The notes under the pieces are model-generated. The model was not told the DNA's origin. It saw nothing but the letters and a program-made list of their open reading frames with translations, and did not search any database. Made by a program: the position numbers and the translations under genes. Below, in pieces: positions 28,321 to 37,444 of a stretch of 64,000 nucleotides of DNA; position 1 is the first letter of the stretch, and each line of letters opens with the position of its first letter. This stretch comes from Acinetobacter lwoffii (GTDB taxonomy: Bacteria > Pseudomonadota > Gammaproteobacteria > Pseudomonadales > Moraxellaceae), in NCBI RefSeq assembly GCF_002321025.1, contig NZ_DCLL01000014.1, positions 42,068 to 106,067 on the forward strand, read 5' to 3'.

Positions 28321-29769
28321 ATGCTTCAAGCGCAATATAGAGATTTATTACAGCATCCTGATATCAGCTTCGATCAGCCTGCCACGGATGAATATATTGA
28401 AGTCAAAGATGCAGCAACCCAAGCCACTTTGGCATGGGTAAAATCCCATGACCGGGCATCTGTAGAACAGCTGATTGCTCGTTCTCAGCAAGCACAGAAA
28501 GTCTGGAAAGCCAAGACAGCCCTCGAACGTGCGGATGTGCTTTGGGCCTGGTTCAATCTGATGCAGGAAAATAAAGAGTCCTTGGCTCAGATTCTGACTG
28601 CTGAACAGGGCAAGCCACTGGCTGAGGCTCGCGGTGAAATCGGTTATGCCGCTTCCTTTATCCGCTGGTTTGCCGAGCAGGCGCGCCGTATTGATGGTGA
28701 CGTGTTGACTCCCACGCTTGCCCATCAACGTTTATTAGTCATTAAGCAGGCGATTGGAGTAACAGCTGCAATCACACCGTGGAATTTCCCGGCAGCGATG
28801 ATTACCCGTAAAGCCGCGCCAGCTCTGGCTGCTGGCTGTTCCATGCTGGTTAAACCGGCCGAACAAACTCCTTTAACCGCCTATGCACTTGAAGTTTTGG
28901 CCTTGCGCGCAGGTTTACCACAAGATGTATTACTACATGTCAGTGGTGATGCAGTTGAAGTGGGGCAGGTCTTATGTGAAAGCGAAACTGTGAAAAAGTT
29001 AAGCTTTACCGGTTCAACTCAAGTCGGTCGTATCCTGATGCAACAATGTGCGCCGACCATCAAAAAACTGTCTTTAGAACTTGGTGGCAATGCACCGGTT
29101 CTGGTTTTTGATGACGCCAATCTTGAACAGGCGGTACAGGGCATCATGGCCAGTAAATTCCGGAACAGTGGGCAGACCTGTGTTTGTGCGAACCGGATTT
29201 ATGTACAAGATGGCATTTATGATGCACTGGTAGAAAAACTGGTGGCTGCCGTTGCCAAGCTGAAAGTCGGGGATGGCCGGGATGAAGCTTCTACCCAAGG
29301 TCCATTAATTGATGAGGCAGCGATCGAAAAAGTGCAGTCACATATTGCCGATGCAGTGAGCAAAGGTGCACAGGTGAAAACCGGTGGACAGCGCTCAAAT
29401 CTGGGCGGTACATTCTTCGAACCAACGCTTCTGACTGAAGTTACCCAGCAGATGCGTGTAGCAAAAGAAGAAACTTTTGGACCGTTGGCGCCGTTATTCC
29501 GCTTCAAGACTGAAGAAGAAGCGATTCAGATGGCGAATGATACAGAATTCGGTCTGGCCACCTATGTATTTACCCAAAGTACAGCACGTCAGTGGCGTGT
29601 AGGTGAAGCCTTAGAATACGGTATGGTGGGAATTAATACCGGAGCTATTTCTAATGAGGTTGCGCCATTTGGTGGAGTCAAGCAATCAGGATTAGGCCGT
29701 GAAGGGTCTAAATTCGGTATGGATGAATATCTTGAAATGAAATATTTATGTGTTGATATTTCTTCATAA
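28321..29769 (+). CDS. gabD: Succinate-semialdehyde dehydrogenase [NAD(P)+]
   Basis: From the ATG at 28321 (GAAAGAG 8 bases upstream) the protein has 482 residues, the usual GabD length. General-base Glu253 is in LELGGNAPV and catalytic Cys287 in SGQTCVCANR. Cys289 gives the CxC arrangement linked to redox control in GabD. TPWNFPAAMITRK (152-164) is diagnostic of the subfamily. It oxidises succinate semialdehyde to succinate, completing GABA breakdown. It is co-transcribed with gabT, and an inverted repeat follows. Confidence 0.95.
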   Translation: MLQAQYRDLLQHPDISFDQPATDEYIEVKDAATQATLAWVKSHDRASVEQLIARSQQAQKVWKAKTALERADVLWAWFNLMQENKESLAQILTAEQGKPLAEARGEIGYAASFIRWFAEQARRIDGDVLTPTLAHQRLLVIKQAIGVTAAITPWNFPAAMITRKAAPALAAGCSMLVKPAEQTPLTAYALEVLALRAGLPQDVLLHVSGDAVEVGQVLCESETVKKLSFTGSTQVGRILMQQCAPTIKKLSLELGGNAPVLVFDDANLEQAVQGIMASKFRNSGQTCVCANRIYVQDGIYDALVEKLVAAVAKLKVGDGRDEASTQGPLIDEAAIEKVQSHIADAVSKGAQVKTGGQRSNLGGTFFEPTLLTEVTQQMRVAKEETFGPLAPLFRFKTEEEAIQMANDTEFGLATYVFTQSTARQWRVGEALEYGMVGINTGAISNEVAPFGGVKQSGLGREGSKFGMDEYLEMKYLCVDISS

Positions 29770-29828
29770 TGACGTTTAGAGATTAAACGTATTCATTAAA
29801 AACTGATGAGACAATGTCAGCCTCCAGT

Positions 29829-29860
29829 GAATCCCGTGTTTAATTTAAACCGGGATTCCT
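29829..29860 (+). terminator. Probable terminator after gabD
   Basis: The inverted repeat GAATCCCG / CGGGATTC is extended by GTTTAA-like pairing, 60 bases after the gabD stop. The T tract is weak. It lies in the 203-base gap before the convergent hipB gene. Confidence 0.55.
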
Positions 29861-29972
29861 GTAATGAAGCAAGGATTTAACAGACAGATTGGAGCAGGGC
29901 ATATTTTCAGTTGTTAAACCATTCTTCTTCTCTATAATTTCCCTTAATATCAATTAAAGCATTAGATTCTCA

Positions 29973-30254
29973 TCAGGATTTAACCCTGATTTCTAATTTT
30001 AAACCAAAAGCATCCAATAATTTCTGCATAGACTTGAGTGTTGGATTGCCTTCAGGTTGTTCCATTTTCTGTAGAGTCTGGGGAGCAATCTTGGTTATTT
30101 TAGCCATGTCGTTGAGTGTAAGGTGCAACTCGGTACGAATGAAGCGAGCAACCTGATGAAAAGGCCAGTCAGGATTGTTACTGACGGTTTCAAGTACAGA
30201 CAATCTCTTTTGCATCTGTTGAATCGGGGTCAGGGGCTTGAAGCGTTTATCCAT
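29973..30254 (-). CDS. HipB-like antitoxin, XRE-family DNA-binding protein
   Basis: The 93 residues contain an XRE helix-turn-helix at about 45-66 (LTLNDMAKITKIAPQTLQKM) followed by PTLKSMQKLLDAFGLKLEIR, the usual HipB-type C-terminal strand. The gene overlaps the end of hipA by 8 bases and has a strong GGAGGAG ribosome site inside hipA. It should bind the operator at 31555-31612 and neutralise HipA. It is the downstream gene here, whereas hipB normally comes first in hipBA operons. If hipA is dead, the antitoxin gene remains intact. Confidence 0.83.
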   Translation of the reverse strand: MDKRFKPLTPIQQMQKRLSVLETVSNNPDWPFHQVARFIRTELHLTLNDMAKITKIAPQTLQKMEQPEGNPTLKSMQKLLDAFGLKLEIRVKS

Positions 30255-31552
30255 GATTTAGCTCCTCCAATTGTTGGCAAATATTATCAATTCGATACTG
30301 ACTATTTTCCAGAATTTCAGGTGCCAATTGCAGATGCTGCATGTGTTTTAGTAATCCCTGATAAAGTGGTAATTGCTCGATTAACACCGCTTTGATTTCT
30401 TTTGGATCAATCATCGTGCTTTCTGCGATCTGTTCAATCACTGAATGCCAAATTGGCATACCGCCATGATCATCTCGCTCCCAACGCGTAGTTCGGGCAA
30501 TACCATCTGGATGTAGCCACATCGGCGCAAAATCAAATAATGGGGTTAGTTGAATGATTCCATTATTGAAACGTTGAAGCGCTGTATTACGGGTATGATT
30601 GTCCTTATTACCTAAAGCGATATTGGCAAGATCACGCTTCAAATATTCAAAAATTTCTTGTTTTGGTTCAGTACAGCATTGCATCAGCAGGCTACAGATC
30701 TGGTTATGGGTCATTCTTACCCCAAAACCGGCTTTCCCCCCCACAGAAGCAATACTTTCCTGAGCAATTCTTTCGACCTTCCCATCGATGACCTTACGGT
30801 CGAATCGGGGAATGAATAAAGTCTTGCCATGCAGCTCCAGTTCCTGATGAACACGAAGTCCCAGATACTGGGGCAATTTTCATATATAAGGCTTCGTGCA
30901 TCAAAATTTTATCTAAATTCTGATCGCTGCCACGGCTGAATTTCACTAGCCAATGCTGTTTGACCTGATGATCTGTAAGCGTGTGATCCAGATAGAACAG
31001 GTCATCGTGACCTTGAGTTAACAGTAATTTTGGCCACTCGCCCTGAATACCAGAAGAACCGGCAATAAAAAGTCCATAAGAGGCTAAGGATTCAATAAAT
31101 TTTTCTTGACGTTCTACGACTTGGTCTAGGCTAAAGCCATGATTCTGCTGAACAGGGAACTGCCCCTGTAGCCATTCATAAGCCTCTTTAATCCGTAAGT
31201 TACCTATCGGATTGCCTGCACCCGCTTTTAAAAGCGCCCAGTCTGCTTGTTCCTGGGTATTTTCAGAAAAATTAAGCTGACGGAGTAATTCTTTACGGCC
31301 ATAACCTTGAGGTAACAAATCCATCAGGAAAGCTGGCCAGGTAGATTGCAATGTATTTTGTACATTCACCGGTAAATGATAGGCAAGTGCATGCCCATCG
31401 CTTAGGTCCATATAAGAAATAGCATATTCAAACAAATATGAGGTTCGCGTGGCGGCTTGCCATCCAGTCTGTTGTTGACCGACAATCTCAACAATAGCGC
31501 AATCAAGCCATTCATCATCCTGATAAATCTGCAGTGTGCAATATTGATCCAT
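30247..31552 (-). pseudogene. HipA-family Ser/Thr kinase toxin, one-base frameshift
   Basis: Two adjacent minus-strand frames together give a complete HipA of about 434 residues. The first (31552 to about 30873) carries the N-terminal domain and the phosphate-loop region GSSGIQGEWPKLLL (165-178). It reads HEALYMKIA and then goes out of frame. The second resumes with QYLGLRVHQELELHG and holds the catalytic loop GNKDNHTRN and metal motif LFDFAPM. The switch is at a run of four G (plus strand, 30870-30873); three would restore MKIAQYLGL. It is either a loss-of-function mutation, a phase-variable tract or a sequence error. The toxin would phosphorylate a tRNA synthetase, as HipA does with GltX. 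Confidence 0.85.
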
Positions 31553-31554
31553 AA

Positions 31555-31612
31555 TTTTATTAAAATAGTAAAATATAGTGATTTTACTTATTATATACCT
31601 ATTTTAATAAAA
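31555..31612. promoter_or_regulatory. Inverted-repeat operator upstream of hipA-hipB
   Basis: TTTTATTAAAATAG (31555-31568) and CTATTTTAATAAAA (31599-31612) are perfect 14-base inverted repeats 30 bases apart. Inside them lies AGTAAAAT / ATTTTACT (31567-31574 and 31581-31588). The outer arm reaches within 3 bases of the hipA start. Nested palindromes in a toxin-antitoxin promoter fit cooperative HipB binding and autorepression; binding is inferred. Confidence 0.7.
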
Positions 31613-31869
31613 AACTAATTTTATCTTCTTAAAGTTCTTTATCGTTCTAAAAGGCCTTATCTTCACCAGAATACAAGGCTTATGAGGCTATATAACAAGA
31701 TGTATCCTCATAGAAATCACGATATAACCTAATTATTCATTCAAAAAATGAGTTTGGCTAAAACATATATCGACTTATAGCTTATATATTTAATAATCCT
31801 ATAATTTTTAAATATCAGAGGAGCTCTAACCCTTACTATCTATAATTGCTTTTTCACTTGAATGAACTT
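31613..31869. other. AT-rich intergenic region
   Basis: There is no supported gene in about 257 bases. A short inverted repeat TATGAGG / CCTCATA (31681-31712) is present but has no clear role. Confidence 0.5.
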
Positions 31870-32919
31870 TTAAGCAGCAAATAAAGGACTAAATCCCCGT
31901 TTACGTAATAATTTCCGATACATGCTTGAGCTTCGATCTGCCGGAAAATTCGCTTCTAAAGATAAGTCCAGAGGTAAATATTCAGGTTTCTGATTTTCTA
32001 CAATCACACGATCTTCTTCAAAGATTTTCATATTGAATGCATAGGCATCTTCAATCGGCAAATCTTTATCATAATTGCGGCAAATAGGCGCAAAAAGTCG
32101 TGTTGAGCGCGCAGTCATCGGTGAAGCCGCATTCATGATGACCTGCTTCGCATTATTTGGAAAATGAATTGTAAGTGTGGCGGTAAAGGGTAGGCTGACT
32201 TCGAAATGACGTAACCACTTAAAATCTTCCTGACCACGTTGATCTAGTCCGATCGGATAACGTCCCACGCTACTGATATAATCTGCATTAAAACCGACCT
32301 CCGTTTCTGTCGTACTGTAATCAGGAACTTCTACATCCTCTGGATCTCCAAAAGTATCTGGATGCACCCAGGCAAAATGGGCCACATCGATAAAACCTTC
32401 GAGCTGTCTTCCTGCAAAACATTGAATGTCTATCTGAGGACAGACCAGTTGTTGATATTCAGCATCATCCCAAAAAGGCATGTTAGGAATATAAGGTTCT
32501 GCATCCTTTGCAGCGCTTAACGAACACCAGATCAAACCATACCTTTCTACCGCAGCATAAGTTTTCAGATGGAAACGCTCCGATATTTTATGCTGAGGAT
32601 GTGCAGGAATACGGTTGCATTTACCTTCACTGCCAAAACGTAAACCGTGATAACGACACACCACGCCTTGGCCGTCATTTTTCCCCAAGCTTAAAGGTAC
32701 ACCACGATGCGGACATGCATCTTTCGCCACCACCAGTTCATCGTTCATTTTATAAATCACCAGTGGCATATCAAGCAGCATGCTACTCGTGGGCTGATCT
32801 GTAATGTCACGCGCAAGTGCAATCGGATACCAGTACTGAGCCAAGAGGTGCCAGTCATGTTCCTCGAATGTCATATGGACTGGTAAGTCGGGACTAAAAG
32901 CGGCGATATTTGTATTCAT
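31870..32919 (-). CDS. Rieske non-heme iron oxygenase, alpha subunit (purine cluster, copy 1)
   Basis: From the ATG at 32919 the protein has 349 residues; a TTG 45 bases upstream is rejected. The Rieske cluster is CPHRGVPL (Cys69, His71) and CRYHGLRF (Cys88, His91). The mononuclear iron site is EGFIDVAHFAWVH, with Asp178, His181 and His186. The family hydroxylates with electrons from a separate reductase. It is clearly paralogous to the gene at 41613. Its place beside urate and allantoin genes suggests a role like Klebsiella HpxD in oxidising (hypo)xanthine; this is inference. No reductase gene is in the window, and no sigma-54 site was found before it. Confidence 0.85.
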   Translation of the reverse strand: MNTNIAAFSPDLPVHMTFEEHDWHLLAQYWYPIALARDITDQPTSSMLLDMPLVIYKMNDELVVAKDACPHRGVPLSLGKNDGQGVVCRYHGLRFGSEGKCNRIPAHPQHKISERFHLKTYAAVERYGLIWCSLSAAKDAEPYIPNMPFWDDAEYQQLVCPQIDIQCFAGRQLEGFIDVAHFAWVHPDTFGDPEDVEVPDYSTTETEVGFNADYISSVGRYPIGLDQRGQEDFKWLRHFEVSLPFTATLTIHFPNNAKQVIMNAASPMTARSTRLFAPICRNYDKDLPIEDAYAFNMKIFEEDRVIVENQKPEYLPLDLSLEANFPADRSSSMYRKLLRKRGFSPLFAA

Positions 32920-33230
32920 AATGGGTTCTGTGTCATGACCTTTAGCTGGACTATAAAACAGCAATGTGTTCTATGAAATTTCAATTAACAGGACATAGGA
33001 TTGCGTAAATCAGAACACTGACCGGCGATTAAAAACAAAATAAGCATCTTTCCAGGTTTTTTATGTTTCCCCACGCAAATATTGAGATGGGATATTTCTA
33101 AGCTTAAATCTCGCTGAAAATATTTTTTTAAAAAGCGTGCTCTCACTTTCAATGCTCTACTTTGGCGCATAAATTGCTTATCACGCATATAGACCATTGA
33201 TCATTTACTCAGAATCCACAAGGAATTGAT
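32920..33230. other. Divergent region between Rieske oxygenase 1 and allantoinase
   Basis: These 311 bases contain no gene. The right part holds a sigma-54 promoter match at 33162-33178 directed at the allantoinase. Nothing equivalent was found on the minus strand for the oxygenase. Confidence 0.6.
33162..33178 (+). promoter_or_regulatory. Sigma-54 (-24/-12) promoter of puuE
   Basis: TTGGCGC-ATAAA-TTGCT: the invariant GG (33164-33165) and GC (33176-33177) are exactly 10 bases apart, as the RpoN consensus requires. A transcript starting near 33189 would give a leader of about 42 bases to the GTG start. Confidence 0.8.
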
Positions 33231-34193
33231 GTGACGACTAGCTACTTACGCGGACAAGAACTTATCGACAGCATTCGCAGTGCACCTTATTCGCGTGACC
33301 TGATTGGCTATCATGATGAACCACTGAAAGTGGAGTGGCCAAACGACGCGCGTGTCGCGGTACAGTTTGTGCTGAATTATGAAGAAGGTGGGGAAAACCA
33401 CATTGAACATGGTGATGCGGGTTCAGAACAGTTTTTATCAGAAATCATTGGTGCTGTCAGCTTTCCAGACCAACATATGTCGATGGATTCGATGTACGAA
33501 TATGGTTCACGTGCAGGCTTCTGGCGCATTCATCAGGAGTTTCAGAAACGTGGTTTGCCGATGACCATCTTTGGAGTCGGCATGGCCTTAATACGTAATC
33601 CTTATGTGGTCGAGGCGATTAAATCAGCTCATTATGATGTCGTTTCACATGGTCAGCGCTGGCTACATTATCAGGACATGCCGCTTGAACTGGAACGCCA
33701 ATATATGGATCAGGCGATCAGCGTTTTGGAAAGCCTGTTTGGTGAAGCACCGATCGGCTGGTATACCGGTCGGGACAGTCCGAATACCCGTCAACTTCTG
33801 GCTGAATTTCCTCAAATCAAATATGACGCTGATTACTATGGAGATGATTTGCCATTTTGGAGCACCTTGACCAATCAGGCAGGGGAAACACGTCCGCATT
33901 TGATTATTCCTTATAGCCTGGATAGCAATGACATGAAATTCAGTTCGCCTGGCGGTTTTAATAGCGGGGAGCAGTTTTATCAATATCTCAAAGATGCTTT
34001 TGATGTGCTCTATGCCGAAGGAGAAACTGCGCCAAAAATGCTGTCGATTGGCATGCACTGCCGTATTTTAGGACGGCCGGGACGTTTTAAAGCACTACAA
34101 AAGTTCCTGGACTACATTCAAAATCATGACAAGGTCTGGATTTGCCGCCGTGGGGATATTGCCGAGCACTGGTATAACCATCATGCGCCATAA
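33231..34193 (+). CDS. puuE: Allantoinase, polysaccharide-deacetylase-fold (PuuE type)
   Basis: This 320-residue protein begins at GTG with AGGA upstream. VQFVLNYEEGGENHIEHGD (44-62), SMYEYGSRAGFWRI and VSHGQRWLHYQDM are characteristic of PuuE, the cofactor-independent allantoinase related to carbohydrate esterase family 4. It hydrolyses S-allantoin to allantoate. It is separate in sequence from the metal-dependent AllB/DAL1 amidohydrolases. Preceded by a sigma-54 promoter match, it sits upstream of uraD, with a second sigma-54 site between them. Confidence 0.94.
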   Translation: MTTSYLRGQELIDSIRSAPYSRDLIGYHDEPLKVEWPNDARVAVQFVLNYEEGGENHIEHGDAGSEQFLSEIIGAVSFPDQHMSMDSMYEYGSRAGFWRIHQEFQKRGLPMTIFGVGMALIRNPYVVEAIKSAHYDVVSHGQRWLHYQDMPLELERQYMDQAISVLESLFGEAPIGWYTGRDSPNTRQLLAEFPQIKYDADYYGDDLPFWSTLTNQAGETRPHLIIPYSLDSNDMKFSSPGGFNSGEQFYQYLKDAFDVLYAEGETAPKMLSIGMHCRILGRPGRFKALQKFLDYIQNHDKVWICRRGDIAEHWYNHHAP

Positions 34194-34274
34194 TCATAAA
34201 ATGTATTTGAAAAGATCAGTTTAAATGCTCTTTTTTGAGTCATGCACTTTATAAAAATAACAAACACATCAGCT

Positions 34275-34291
34275 TTGGCACTGTTATTGCA
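34275..34291 (+). promoter_or_regulatory. Sigma-54 promoter of uraD-uraH-permease
   Basis: TTGGCAC-TGTTA-TTGCA is a near-perfect RpoN site, with GG at 34277-34278 and GC at 34289-34290, 10 bases apart. The predicted start near 34302 leaves about 35 bases before the uraD GTG. Confidence 0.85.
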
Positions 34292-34336
34292 AAACCAGTT
34301 TTAAATAACCAAGCAATATAATCAGGCGATTGAAGA

Positions 34337-34840
34337 GTGCAACTTGTTGAATTTAATCAAGCATCAGCAGAAGATGCGAAGACCTTTTTAAAGCACTGTG
34401 TGCAAATACCCAGTTGGTCGACCGAGCTTGCCGCAAAGCGTCCTTATACCTCGGTTGAGGATGTTTTGAATGCAGCGAAACAACAATCAGCAACTTGGAA
34501 CTGGGATGAGATTAAAGCTGCGTTGGATAATCATCCCCGTATAGGTGAAAAACAGGCACAGGCTGAATTGAGTGAAATCGAAAAAGACTTTTCCCATCGT
34601 GAACAGTCCGGCATTGCCGCAGATGACGATACCCAGATCGCACTGCTTAAAGGCAATCTTGCTTATGAAAAAAAATATGGGTTTATCTTTCTGATCAAAG
34701 CCGCTGGATTGAGCAGTGAAGACGTCCTTCAAGCCCTGAACTATCGTTTGCTAAATGATCCAGAGATTGAGAAACGTATTGTCCATCATCAACTGGCAGA
34801 AATTGCCTTGTCACGACTGGCTCAGGAGCTTCATGCATGA
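34337..34840 (+). CDS. uraD: 2-oxo-4-hydroxy-4-carboxy-5-ureidoimidazoline (OHCU) decarboxylase
   Basis: The protein is 167 residues from a GTG start (AGGCG upstream). The catalytic segment DNHPRIGEK has His66 and Glu71, and the C-terminal KRIVHHQLAEIALSRL is the usual UraD ending. It performs the third step from urate, giving S-allantoin stereospecifically. The stop overlaps the ATG of uraH (ATGA), so the two are translationally coupled. It sits directly under a sigma-54 promoter match. Confidence 0.95.
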   Translation: MQLVEFNQASAEDAKTFLKHCVQIPSWSTELAAKRPYTSVEDVLNAAKQQSATWNWDEIKAALDNHPRIGEKQAQAELSEIEKDFSHREQSGIAADDDTQIALLKGNLAYEKKYGFIFLIKAAGLSSEDVLQALNYRLLNDPEIEKRIVHHQLAEIALSRLAQELHA

Positions 34841-35157
34841 TTAGCACGCATATTTTAGATACACATCTGGGAAAACCTGCGACAGAAGTGGTGGTTCGAC
34901 TTTTTGCTGAAGACGGTCGCCTGATTAGGGAAGCAAAAACTAATGCAGACGGCCGCGTTAGTGATTTCGGCATGACCGAGTTTAAAGCGGGTGCCTATAG
35001 TCTTGAGTTCTTTACATCTGCCTATTTTGAAAATTTGGGTTTAGAAACTTTTTTTCCTAAAGCAGTCATTCACTTCTATATAAAAGATGCATCACAGCAT
35101 TTTCATATTCCTTTACTGATCAGCCCATTCGCGTACTCCACATATCGCGGAAGCTGA
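34837..35157 (+). CDS. uraH: 5-hydroxyisourate hydrolase (transthyretin-like)
   Basis: This 106-residue HIU hydrolase has HILDTHLGKPA at the N-terminus (residues 5-15) and ends in YSTYRGS (100-106), the signature C-terminal tetrapeptide region of the enzyme as opposed to transthyretin. It hydrolyses 5-hydroxyisourate, the product of HpxO, to OHCU for UraD. It overlaps uraD by 4 bases. No signal peptide, so it is cytoplasmic. Confidence 0.96.
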   Translation: MISTHILDTHLGKPATEVVVRLFAEDGRLIREAKTNADGRVSDFGMTEFKAGAYSLEFFTSAYFENLGLETFFPKAVIHFYIKDASQHFHIPLLISPFAYSTYRGS

Positions 35158-35187
35158 TTTTATATTTAAACTTTGAGGGTGAAAAAA

Positions 35188-36546
35188 ATGACAGAACAAA
35201 GTAAAACAATATCACCTGAACATGAATATTTAGGTGCGGGAAAAAGTGCAGCTTATGGTTTACAACACGTACTGACCATGTATGGCGGAATTATCGCACC
35301 GCCTTTAATCGTGGGAACGGCAGCCGGCCTAGAAGCTTATCAAATTGGATTATTGATTGCGGCGGCGCTATTTGTCGGTGGTTTAGCCACAATTTTGCAA
35401 ACGGTTGGAGTGAAATATATCGGTGCGAAATTACCTTTGGTACAAGGAGTTTCTTTTGCCGGGGTTGCGACGATGGTGGCAATTGTGACTACAGGCGGTG
35501 GTTTGCAAGCAGTCTACGGTGCAGTCATTGTCGCATCATTGATCGGTTTTTTCCTTGCACCTTATTTTTCCAAAATTATCCGTTTCTTTCCACCTGTGGT
35601 GACCGGTTGCGTCATTACTATCATTGGTTTGTCTTTATTACCGGTGGCAGTCCGCTGGATGATGGGCGGCAATCCCAAGGCACCAGAATGGGGAAGTGTC
35701 GAGAATATTGGTCTGGCACTCATGACTTTAGCTTTAGTAATTTGTCTGAATTTAAGCCGACACGCTGCTATTCGTCGCTTGTCTATTTTACTGGCAATTG
35801 TTTTAGGTTCAGTACTGGCTTATTTATTCGGTTTTGGTGATTTTTCTAAAGTTGCGACTGGTAACTGGATCCAGGTACCCAGCTTCTTCGCCTTTGGATT
35901 ACCGACTTTTGAGTTAACCGCCATCATTTCCATGCTCATCGTTACGCTAGTCATTATGACTGAAACCACAGCAGATATTATTGCAGTGGGTGAGATTATA
36001 GGTACCCAAGTGGATGCGGATCGTATCTCGAATGGCTTGCGTGCCGATATGTTATCGAGTGCGATGGCACCTGTTTTTGGTTCATTCATGCAAAGTGCTT
36101 TTGCACAAAATGTCGGCTTGGTGGCGATTACCGGAATTAAAAGCCGATTTGTGGTCGCAGCTGGGGGCATGATTTTAGTCGTGTTGGGTTTACTGCCAAT
36201 TATGGGACGTTTGATTGCTGCCATTCCTGTACCTGTACTGGGTGGTGCAGGCTTGGTGCTTTTTGGAACCGTCGCTGCGAGCGGGATTCGTACCTTGGCT
36301 AAAATTGATTATAACGAGCAAAAAAATCTCATCATTGTTGCGACGGCTATTTCAGCCGGCATGATTCCAATTATTGATCATTCCTTTTATGCCAATTTTC
36401 CAAAATGGGTGCAAACCTTATTTCATTCGGGGATCAGTTCAACCTGTTTAATGGCCATTTTACTCAACCTGTTGTTCAATCATCTGAACTTATTTAAAAA
36501 TAAAAGTACAGCAACTACAGAAATTGTGGCAAAGCTTCCACATTAG
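35188..36546 (+). CDS. NCS2-family urate/xanthine permease
   Basis: From the ATG at 35188 (GAGGGTG upstream, better than the earlier start) the protein has 452 residues with about 14 membrane spans. QTVGVKYIGAKLPLVQGVSF (74-93) is the family motif around span 3. ETTADIIAVGEIIG and SAFAQNVGLVAITGIKSRFV carry the conserved Glu and Asn-Val-Gly substrate-site elements of UacT/XanQ-like carriers. It probably imports urate or xanthine with protons. It is 30 bases downstream of uraH in the same unit, followed by a strong terminator. Confidence 0.9.
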   Translation: MTEQSKTISPEHEYLGAGKSAAYGLQHVLTMYGGIIAPPLIVGTAAGLEAYQIGLLIAAALFVGGLATILQTVGVKYIGAKLPLVQGVSFAGVATMVAIVTTGGGLQAVYGAVIVASLIGFFLAPYFSKIIRFFPPVVTGCVITIIGLSLLPVAVRWMMGGNPKAPEWGSVENIGLALMTLALVICLNLSRHAAIRRLSILLAIVLGSVLAYLFGFGDFSKVATGNWIQVPSFFAFGLPTFELTAIISMLIVTLVIMTETTADIIAVGEIIGTQVDADRISNGLRADMLSSAMAPVFGSFMQSAFAQNVGLVAITGIKSRFVVAAGGMILVVLGLLPIMGRLIAAIPVPVLGGAGLVLFGTVAASGIRTLAKIDYNEQKNLIIVATAISAGMIPIIDHSFYANFPKWVQTLFHSGISSTCLMAILLNLLFNHLNLFKNKSTATTEIVAKLPH

Positions 36547-36564
36547 AAAATTTAAACCAGAATG

Positions 36565-36597
36565 AAAACAGTCCATAAAAATGGACTGTTTTTTTAT
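36565..36597 (+). terminator. Terminator after the NCS2 permease
   Basis: AAAACAGTCCAT / ATGGACTGTTTT with a 4-base loop and T tail, 18 bases after the stop. Confidence 0.9.
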
Positions 36598-36612
36598 CAA
36601 AAATTAAAAATG

Positions 36613-36629
36613 TTGGCTTTGTTTTTGCT
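36613..36629 (+). promoter_or_regulatory. Sigma-54 promoter of the Tsx-like channel gene
   Basis: TTGGCTT-TGTTT-TTGCT, with GG at 36615-36616 and GC at 36627-36628 separated by 10 bases. The transcript would begin near 36640, 34 bases before the ATG. Confidence 0.78.
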
Positions 36630-36673
36630 TAATTCAGAATGTGATTTTTTCATTCCACTGGGGACCCTTATTT

Positions 36674-37387
36674 ATGAAATTCACTCAACTTACTGCTGCA
36701 ACATTACTTGTATTGGGTGCGGCATCCACACAGGCAAAACCGATCTGGCAAGACTTTAGTGTCACTGGACTTTATGGGGAAAACTATGAGGTGGTCGATG
36801 AAAAACAGGCGACTGCCACCTTTGAATATACGGCAAAAATAAAATATGCAGATGTCTTCTTCTTCATTGACCGTATGCGCGGCGCAGATGATTATAAATC
36901 AAGTTATTTTGAATTTTCACCACGTTTAAGCTTAGGTGAAGTGTCGGGTCAGAAGCTTGCCTTTGGTCCGGTTAAAGATGTACTGGTTTCAACGACCTGG
37001 GAAGGCGGAGAAGGTTTTGATAACTTCCTCTACGGCGTAGGTTTTGATCTGGATATTCCATATTTCCGTTATGCCAGCATTAATCTTTATCGCGTGAATA
37101 ATGAAAATATTGATGATGATTACCAGTTGACACTGACCTACGGTGTGCCAATTAAACTGGGAACTGAAGAATTCCTGGTGGATGGCTTCCTGGATTGGTC
37201 TACAGAAGAAGATACTCATGACAGTGAGATGAACTGGACCACCCAATGGAAATGGAATGTCGGTAAACACATTTCTCCAGACACCAATTTATATCTGGGA
37301 ATTGAACATTCTATCTGGAACAACAAATTCGGTATCCCAAATGCCGATGAAAATAATGTCAGTGCTTTAGTGAAATATCACTTCTAG
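36674..37387 (+). CDS. Outer-membrane nucleoside-specific channel, Tsx/OmpK family
   Basis: From the ATG at 36674 (GGGGA upstream) the protein has 237 residues: a 21-residue signal peptide (MKFTQLTAATLLVLGAASTQA) and then a small beta-barrel of about 12 strands ending in the outer-membrane C-terminal Phe. WQDFSVTGLYG and the alternating polar/aromatic pattern match the OmpK/Tsx channels that pass nucleosides and related molecules. Its own sigma-54 site and place inside the purine cluster suggest it admits purines or allantoin across the outer membrane. Terminator follows. Confidence 0.88.
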   Translation: MKFTQLTAATLLVLGAASTQAKPIWQDFSVTGLYGENYEVVDEKQATATFEYTAKIKYADVFFFIDRMRGADDYKSSYFEFSPRLSLGEVSGQKLAFGPVKDVLVSTTWEGGEGFDNFLYGVGFDLDIPYFRYASINLYRVNNENIDDDYQLTLTYGVPIKLGTEEFLVDGFLDWSTEEDTHDSEMNWTTQWKWNVGKHISPDTNLYLGIEHSIWNNKFGIPNADENNVSALVKYHF

Positions 37388-37409
37388 ACAAAGTGATGAA
37401 GAAATAAGT

Positions 37410-37438
37410 AAAAGCCCTGATAAAAAGGGCTTTTTTTA
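37410..37438. terminator. Terminator between the Tsx-like gene and allA
   Basis: AAAAGCCCT / AGGGCTTTT stem with a seven-T tail on the plus strand and an A tract on the other side, so it can serve both convergent genes. Confidence 0.88.
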
Positions 37439-37444
37439 ATACGC

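Noticed and set aside
32920..33170. Sigma-54 promoter for Rieske oxygenase 1 on the minus strand
   Set aside because: I scanned the complement for GG and GC 10 bases apart with acceptable flanks and found none, so no site is claimed.
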